A stretch of 64,000 bases of DNA from an uncultured Collinsella sp. (GTDB lineage: Bacteria > Actinomycetota > Coriobacteriia > Coriobacteriales > Coriobacteriaceae), in contig CAJLTA010000005.1 in assembly GCA_905209455.1 (NCBI GenBank), positions 40,497-104,496 of the forward strand, read 5' to 3'. The notes beneath the pieces are model-generated. The model searched no databases and had not been told where the DNA came from. It worked only from the letters and a program-made list of their open reading frames with translations. A program made the translations under genes and the position numbers. Positions 59,644-64,000 of this stretch are shown piece after piece. Within the stretch, counting starts at the first letter, position 1, and each line of letters starts with the position of its first letter.

Positions 59644-60510
59644 ATGAGCTGGGCACTTATCTCCGATTCAAGCTGCAACCTTCGCGATTGGCAACCGACC
59701 GCGCCCCATACCATCTTTGCATTTGCGCCCCTCAAAATTCGAGTGGGGGAGCGTGAATTCGTCGATGACCTTTCGCTCGATGTTCATGAGCTCAACTGCG
59801 CTGTTCAGGCGGAGACGAACGCTTCTTCGAGCGCTTGTCCCAGCGTAGGGGAGTGGGCCGAGCTCTTCAAATTGGCAGACAAGACCATCTGCATGCCGAT
59901 CTCTGAGGGCGTGTCGGGCAGCTACAACGCGGCAGCCACGGCTCGCGATATGGTTCTTGCCGAGGAGCCCGACCGACAGATTCATCTAGTCAATTCACGC
60001 GCAGCTGGCGGCAAAATGGACCTCATTTTCTTGCTGTTCGACCGCTATCTTGCAAGCAATCCGGATGTCTCATTCGAGGAAGCTTGCGCATACTTCGATA
60101 GCCTTGAGCAGAACAGCAAAATCCTCTTCAGCTTGTGCAATTACGAAAACCTCGCCAAAGCCGGACGTATCCCTAAGGCAGCCGGCGTTATTGCCAACAA
60201 GCTCAATATCCGCATTTTGGGCACGGCGAGCGAGGCCGGTAAAATCGAACTCGTCGGGCACACGCGTGGCGAAAAGAAGATGCTCAACAAGATCATCGAT
60301 ACCATGGAAGCCGAGGGTTTTACGGGCGGCGAGGTCGTCATCGATCACGTTGAGAACGAAGCTGGAGCCCAGGCGCTTACTGACCGCATAGTCGAGCATT
60401 GGCCCGGCTCCAAAACCATCATCATGCCCTGTAACGGGCTAGATTCATACTATGCCGAAATGCATGGGCTCATTATCGGCTACGGCATGGGCGTGGCTTC
60501 GAGCAAATAA
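59644..60510 (+). CDS. DegV family fatty-acid-binding protein
   Basis: This 288-residue protein has the DegV pattern: SWALISDSSCNL at the start, SVGEWAELFKLADKTICMPI, ISEGVSGSYNAAATA (fatty-acid carboxylate binding Ser), and NSRAAGGKMDL. DegV/FakB proteins carry acyl chains for the FakA kinase or act as lipid sensors; the N-terminal domain lacks an obvious second partner gene here. GAAAGGA precedes the ATG. Probably controlled through the upstream palindrome. Confidence 0.85.
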   Translation: MSWALISDSSCNLRDWQPTAPHTIFAFAPLKIRVGEREFVDDLSLDVHELNCAVQAETNASSSACPSVGEWAELFKLADKTICMPISEGVSGSYNAAATARDMVLAEEPDRQIHLVNSRAAGGKMDLIFLLFDRYLASNPDVSFEEACAYFDSLEQNSKILFSLCNYENLAKAGRIPKAAGVIANKLNIRILGTASEAGKIELVGHTRGEKKMLNKIIDTMEAEGFTGGEVVIDHVENEAGAQALTDRIVEHWPGSKTIIMPCNGLDSYYAEMHGLIIGYGMGVASSK

Positions 60511-60529
60511 AGTCCAATCAAGCAAAAAT

Positions 60530-60574
60530 ACGGGCGGTACAAAGCGACAGATGGCTCTTTGTACCGCCCGTTTT
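60530..60574. terminator. Bidirectional terminator between degV and the DUF1836 gene
   Basis: A perfect 15-bp stem (ACGGGCGGTACAAAG and complement), 12-base loop, TTTT on the plus side and TATTTTTG on the minus side. Confidence 0.9.
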
Positions 60575-60583
60575 ATACGTCGG

Positions 60584-61195
60584 CTAGCTATTAAACCCGT
60601 TGAACTTGAGATAGCTCATCAGGTAAGCCTTCGAAACGAAGGACGATACCGCGCTACGCACAAGCAGCGACTCACGCGTTACCTGATGCGCCGTATCGGG
60701 CACGGGAGTCTGCTCGACGGAAAACGCCGCACGAATCGATGCCTCGAGCTGATCGACCACATAATCGAAGGCCGTCGGGGCATCGTAGCTCAAACGCTGA
60801 ATGTTAAAGAGCGCCTGCACCGCAGCAATAGGTAGCACCTGCTTAAAGATGCAGATAGCGATCAGGCGGGCAATCTGCTCGCGACCATATTGCTTTTTGA
60901 CCGGAGCAGGCACCAGGCCGACCTTCACGTAGTTATTGATCATCGATGGCGTAATGACAGGCTGCTCAACGCAAATGGACAGCGGCTCCATCCACAGCGC
61001 GACATACTCAATGACCTGGTCGCGGTAGAGCGTCACATTGGGCAACTGATCATAGCGCGACAGACTCAACGTATTGAGTTTGCGCACGATATCGGACTGA
61101 ATAAATGCATCGGGCAGCACAGTGGGCTGAATATCCTCAGGCTTAATGCTGACCGACGAATCGGACATCGGGATAACGCGTTTGGCGTGGTTCAT
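60584..61195 (-). CDS. DUF1836 family putative regulator
   Basis: This 203-residue protein starts at the ATG after GGAGGATCCTT. A DUF1836 domain occupies residues about 50-160: EPLSICVEQPVITPSMINNY, VKVGLVPAPVKKQYGREQIA, a MerR-like winged helix, then LIAICIFKQVLPIAAVQALF. DUF1836 proteins are thought to be DNA-binding and are often next to DegV or hemolysin III genes; a shared operator with degV here supports a regulator role. The C-terminus is helical. Confidence 0.75.
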   Translation of the reverse strand: MNHAKRVIPMSDSSVSIKPEDIQPTVLPDAFIQSDIVRKLNTLSLSRYDQLPNVTLYRDQVIEYVALWMEPLSICVEQPVITPSMINNYVKVGLVPAPVKKQYGREQIARLIAICIFKQVLPIAAVQALFNIQRLSYDAPTAFDYVVDQLEASIRAAFSVEQTPVPDTAHQVTRESLLVRSAVSSFVSKAYLMSYLKFNGFNS

Positions 61196-61233
61196 AAGGA
61201 TCCTCCGTTCATTAGCTATATTGTATTCTAGGT

Positions 61234-61256
61234 TATCTAGTTTTGCATACTATATA
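61234..61256. promoter_or_regulatory. Palindromic operator ahead of the DUF1836 gene
   Basis: TATCTAGT and ACTATATA (one mismatch to full symmetry) around TTTGCAT. Apart from one base in the centre and one in the right arm it is identical to the degV operator. It sits 39 bp upstream of the start, in the promoter area. Confidence 0.6.
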
Positions 61257-61267
61257 GCAGGAAAGTA

Positions 61268-61309
61268 AAAGTGGTTGGACAGCACATTGATACACCGTCC
61301 AACCACTTT
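61268..61309 (-). terminator. Terminator of trxB
   Basis: A perfect 13-bp stem (AAAGTGGTTGGAC and complement) with a 16-base loop, followed on the minus strand by TTACTTTCC. It lies about 40 bp behind the trxB stop. Confidence 0.75.
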
Positions 61310-61349
61310 GTTAAAAGATAACAACCTTACATAAGATATATTATCGTAC

Positions 61350-62288
61350 TTATCCGCGGAGAAACGCGTATGCGCCCGTTGCTGCTATGGCTCCGTCAGA
61401 AACGGCGGTCACAACCTGACGTAAGCGCTTGGAACGGATATCGCCAGCAGCAAATAGACCTGGCGTGCGGGTCGCCATGGATTCATCAGTCAGAATGCCG
61501 CCATCAGGCGCCAGATCGACAAGATGCTCAACAAGCTCGGTATGGGGTTGCGTCCCGGTAAAGACAAAGATGCCAAACGAGCCAGGCTCAAAGGTCTCAG
61601 CATGCGTCTTACCGCTTGCATTGTCCTTGAACGTAATTGTCGTGGGCATCGCTTCACCAGAAAGCTCAACAATACTAGTTTGGTACCTAACTGTAATATT
61701 GTCCTTTTTGAGTACTTTCTGAACAACACCATCAGGCGCACGGAACTGGTCGCGGCGCAGCACGATGGTCACACTGCTGGCAATGTCTGACAGGAACAGT
61801 GCCTCTTCGCATGCCGAATTGCCACCACCGATTACAAAGACCTGTTTGCCGCGGAAGAACATGCCGTCACATGTTGCGCAATATGAAACGCCACGACCGC
61901 GATAGGTATCCTCGCCAGCGAAACCTGCCGGACGCGGCGTGGCACCCATGCAAGCGATAACGCTCGAGGCAAGCGTATCGCCCATATCGTGATGCACCGT
62001 AAACAGCGCTGCATCGGCATCGTAATCGATACCCGTAACCATGCTCCATGTAACCTGCGCTCCCAGCCCCTCTGCATGTTGCTGAAAACGCTCGCCGAGT
62101 TCGGCGCCACTCAAGAGCGGAATGCCCGGATAGTTCTCGACCTCATTGGTCGTGGCGATCTGTCCACCCGACATGCCCTGCTCAATCACGGTCGTCGTCA
62201 GGTTGGCACGCGCAGCGTAAATGGCGGCAGCATAGCCCGCGGGGCCTCCACCGATAATCGCAACATCAATCGGCTGATCGGTAGTCAT
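61350..62288 (-). CDS. trxB: Thioredoxin-disulfide reductase
   Basis: This 312-residue flavoenzyme has an FAD-binding motif IIGGGPAGYAAAIYAARA (residues 11-28), redox-active CATC (137-140), an NADPH-binding motif VIGGGNSACEEALFL and a C-terminal FAD motif TPGLFAAGDIRSKRLRQVV. It reduces thioredoxin with NADPH. The start is the ATG after GAGAGGATTCTTC; the upstream Met codons lie in the promoter area shared with the divergent glycosyltransferase gene. Confidence 0.95.
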   Translation of the reverse strand: MTTDQPIDVAIIGGGPAGYAAAIYAARANLTTTVIEQGMSGGQIATTNEVENYPGIPLLSGAELGERFQQHAEGLGAQVTWSMVTGIDYDADAALFTVHHDMGDTLASSVIACMGATPRPAGFAGEDTYRGRGVSYCATCDGMFFRGKQVFVIGGGNSACEEALFLSDIASSVTIVLRRDQFRAPDGVVQKVLKKDNITVRYQTSIVELSGEAMPTTITFKDNASGKTHAETFEPGSFGIFVFTGTQPHTELVEHLVDLAPDGGILTDESMATRTPGLFAAGDIRSKRLRQVVTAVSDGAIAATGAYAFLRG

Positions 62289-62405
62289 GAAGAATCCTCT
62301 CGTCGAAACGTTGTCGTTCTTTGCGCTCATACCCAAATTTACGTGAACATGACACTCATGCACTACAATGATAAATCGCGTAACAAAGCTGAAGGGGAGT
62401 TATCG

Positions 62406-63707
62406 ATGGATCAAACGCAGACGAGCAATAGCGCTCCCCTGCCCATGCAAGCCACTCCCCAACCGGAGCAAATGACCGTTTTACCTGCACAAAAACCCCT
62501 GGTAACCATTGTGCACGCATCAGTTGGATCGGGCCACAAAGCCGCCGCCAACGCGATTGCACAAGCATTTGACCTTATCCGCGGCACCAAGGGAATCCCT
62601 GAGGATATTGAAATTGAAGTGCTCGATATCCTTGATTTTGGACGTATTAAATTCGACGGCAATAAGACCGCGGCTTCTTTTACGGGAGCAACACGCCCCA
62701 TTTACGACCTGACCTGGCGATATACGCTTACGGGGCATCTTCTCTGGGGTGGCGGCACGGCATGGTCGCGAATTATGTTCCCCGCCTTCAACGAGTATAT
62801 TCGTCGCCGCAGGCCTATAGCCGTGGTCGCAACGCACATCACAGCAGCCAATGTTGCCGTGGGTGCCCGCGTTATTACGGGTATCGATTATCCGGTCATC
62901 TGCGTACCAACAGACTATGAAGTCGAAGGCTTTTGGCCCCACAAGGACACCGACCTGTTCTGCGTGGCCAACGAGTTTATGGCCGAAACGCTGCGCCCCC
63001 GCAAAGTTCCCGAGTCAAAGATCCGCATAACGGGCATCCCCATCCGAGCCGGTTTCGATTCAAATTACGATCGCGAGGAAGAGCTGAGCAAGTTCAATCT
63101 CCCCATAGACAAAACCGTCGTATTGGTGATGGCCGGCGCCAGTTTGCCCCAACCATACGTGCGTTTCCGTGCCGCGATGGACCACACGCTCCCCTTCTTA
63201 CGCAGCTTTGAGGACATGCACTTTGTCTTTTTACCGGGCAAGGATAAGGAATACGCCGCCCGACTCAAGACGCTCTTCGACGCCATGAAGCTCGACAACG
63301 TCACGGTTCTGGACTACGTGGACGACATGGCGGCCCTCATGCACGGCTGCGACCTGGCAATCCTCAAATCAGGCGGACTCACGGTCACCGAGTGCCTGTG
63401 CGCTCATCTGCCGATGATCCTGCTGGGCAAATCATACGGTCAGGAAAAGGCCAACACCACGATGCTTACCGGCATGGGCGCCAGCATGCACGTCACCACC
63501 GCACGTGAACTCATCGTAACCCTACGTCACTTGCACGACCATCCCGAATCACTCAAAGCCCTACTCATCAACGGCGAAGTACTACGCCGCCCCCACGCAG
63601 CCGAAGATATAGCCATCGCCACCATGGAGCTCGTAGGCAAACCCCAAAAGCGCAAACGAGCCTTCTGCCGCTTCTACTGGGGAGGAAAGCCCGCGCATAT
63701 CCGCTAG
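62406..63707 (+). CDS. MGDG-synthase/UgtP-like glycosyltransferase (GT28)
   Basis: This 433-residue protein has an N-terminal MGDG_synth-type domain with VTIVHASVGSGHKAAANAIA, then PIYDLTWRYTLTG and AVVATHITAANVAVGARV, PVICVPTDYEVEGFWPH, and a C-terminal nucleotide-sugar domain with VVLVMAGASLPQ, ILKSGGLTVTECLCAHLPMI, typical of GT28 enzymes. It probably adds sugar to diacylglycerol to make membrane glycolipids or lipoteichoic acid anchors. The ATG after GGGGAG is used, as the longer frame overlaps trxB. Confidence 0.8.
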   Translation: MDQTQTSNSAPLPMQATPQPEQMTVLPAQKPLVTIVHASVGSGHKAAANAIAQAFDLIRGTKGIPEDIEIEVLDILDFGRIKFDGNKTAASFTGATRPIYDLTWRYTLTGHLLWGGGTAWSRIMFPAFNEYIRRRRPIAVVATHITAANVAVGARVITGIDYPVICVPTDYEVEGFWPHKDTDLFCVANEFMAETLRPRKVPESKIRITGIPIRAGFDSNYDREEELSKFNLPIDKTVVLVMAGASLPQPYVRFRAAMDHTLPFLRSFEDMHFVFLPGKDKEYAARLKTLFDAMKLDNVTVLDYVDDMAALMHGCDLAILKSGGLTVTECLCAHLPMILLGKSYGQEKANTTMLTGMGASMHVTTARELIVTLRHLHDHPESLKALLINGEVLRRPHAAEDIAIATMELVGKPQKRKRAFCRFYWGGKPAHIR

Positions 63708-63717
63708 TCGAATGTCC

Positions 63718-63821
63718 GCCGCTCTGCCGGAGCCGCCCTTATATCATTCCATGCTCAAACATTCTCGCTTCGCTGCGAAACTGCGCGTGGAACGATATAA
63801 GGGCGGCTCCGGCAGAGCGGC
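63718..63821. repeat. 34-bp near-perfect inverted repeat after the glycosyltransferase gene
   Basis: The arms at 63,718-63,751 and 63,788-63,821 match in 33 of 34 positions (core GAGCCGCCCTTATATC), with a 36-bp loop holding a smaller TCGC hairpin. Far longer than a terminator needs, no T-run. Possibly a MITE- or REP-like element. Confidence 0.75.
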
Positions 63822-63901
63822 TGCGTTTACTTACCAGCAGCTACTTCGGTATCCCCTCCATTAGAACCTGCAAAGGTAAAACAGGAAAATATAAATACAG
63901 T

Positions 63902-63946
63902 AAGCCGATGCGACAAAGGGACAGCCCCTTTGTCGCATCGGCTTAG
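63902..63946. repeat. 20-bp perfect inverted repeat, 5-bp loop
   Basis: TAAGCCGATGCGACAAAGGG (63,902-63,921) and complement (63,927-63,946). There is no T-run on either side. Together with the preceding repeat it fills most of the last 290 bp, which contain no gene. Confidence 0.7.
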
Positions 63947-64000
63947 GCTTATAGGACAAAATGTGTGTCCCGATAGAACATCCGTTTCTATCCATTAATC

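Noticed and set aside
61989..62405. Upstream extension of the glycosyltransferase frame over trxB
   Set aside because: Reads antisense to trxB; a good ribosome site and ATG lie at 62,406.

Overview
The window looks like a chromosome segment from a high-GC, Gram-positive gut actinobacterium of the Coriobacteriia; Collinsella is my best guess. Supporting signs are the GC-rich coding style, the order scpA-scpB-rluB-cmk-plsC-ispH-DUF512-der-plsY-gpsA, a GarA/OdhI-like FHA gene directly followed by an FtsR-like MerR gene, and the absence of any outer-membrane genes. The genus call is inference; no 16S rRNA gene is present.

Positions 1-37,285 look like a large integrated conjugative element, or stacked mobile islands, ending at the 3' end of a CAU-anticodon tRNA gene (37,286-37,361, minus strand). 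Its left end, integrase and relaxase are not visible. Inside it are: (a) a plus-strand Flp/Tad pilus operon (1-8.2 kb): prepilin peptidase fragment, three TadE/TadG-like pseudopilins, an excisionase-like HTH gene, CpaB, CpaF/TadA, TadB, TadC, a DUF192 protein, a GT-C-like membrane protein, then a lipoprotein. (b) An accessory patch (8.7-13.2 kb): two related tiny proteins, a RelBE-type toxin-antitoxin pair, three arrays of a 16-bp repeat, a complete IS256-family insertion sequence and, on either side of it, two convergent 'short RNA versus hydrophobic basic peptide' loci resembling type I toxin-antitoxin modules. (c) A minus-strand conjugation operon (37.0 down to 13.2 kb): YifB/ComM-like protein with a decayed ATPase, DnaQ-like exonuclease, PcfB-like protein, VirD4, Maff2/VirB2-like, VirB6-like, PrgI/VirB3-like, VirB4, a two-domain peptidoglycan hydrolase, an XRE regulator, an ArdC-like protein and a 2,088-residue methylase-helicase with a TnpV-like gene nested in another frame.

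Positions 37,286-64,000 are ordinary chromosome. After the CAU tRNA and tRNA-Ala come an ABC-F ATPase and a long plus-strand housekeeping run covering chromosome condensation, pseudouridylation, CMP kinase, phospholipid synthesis (plsC, plsY, gpsA), IspH, Der, Rpe, cysteine desulfurase, Nif3 and CoaBC, closing with tRNA-Pro. Then follow a CDP-alcohol phosphatidyltransferase, FHA and MerR regulators, Apt, a secreted NlpC/P60 hydrolase, DegV and DUF1836 (convergent, sharing a palindromic operator), TrxB and a UgtP-like glycosyltransferase. The window ends in two long perfect or near-perfect hairpins.

The most interesting candidates are the paired type-I-like peptide loci, the 16-bp arrays, the 20-bp TTTGGTGCCA/GGTGACA motif found three times, LexA-like boxes ahead of conjugation genes, the decayed YifB protein and the nested TnpV gene. 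All calls come from reading the sequence; no database search was run.
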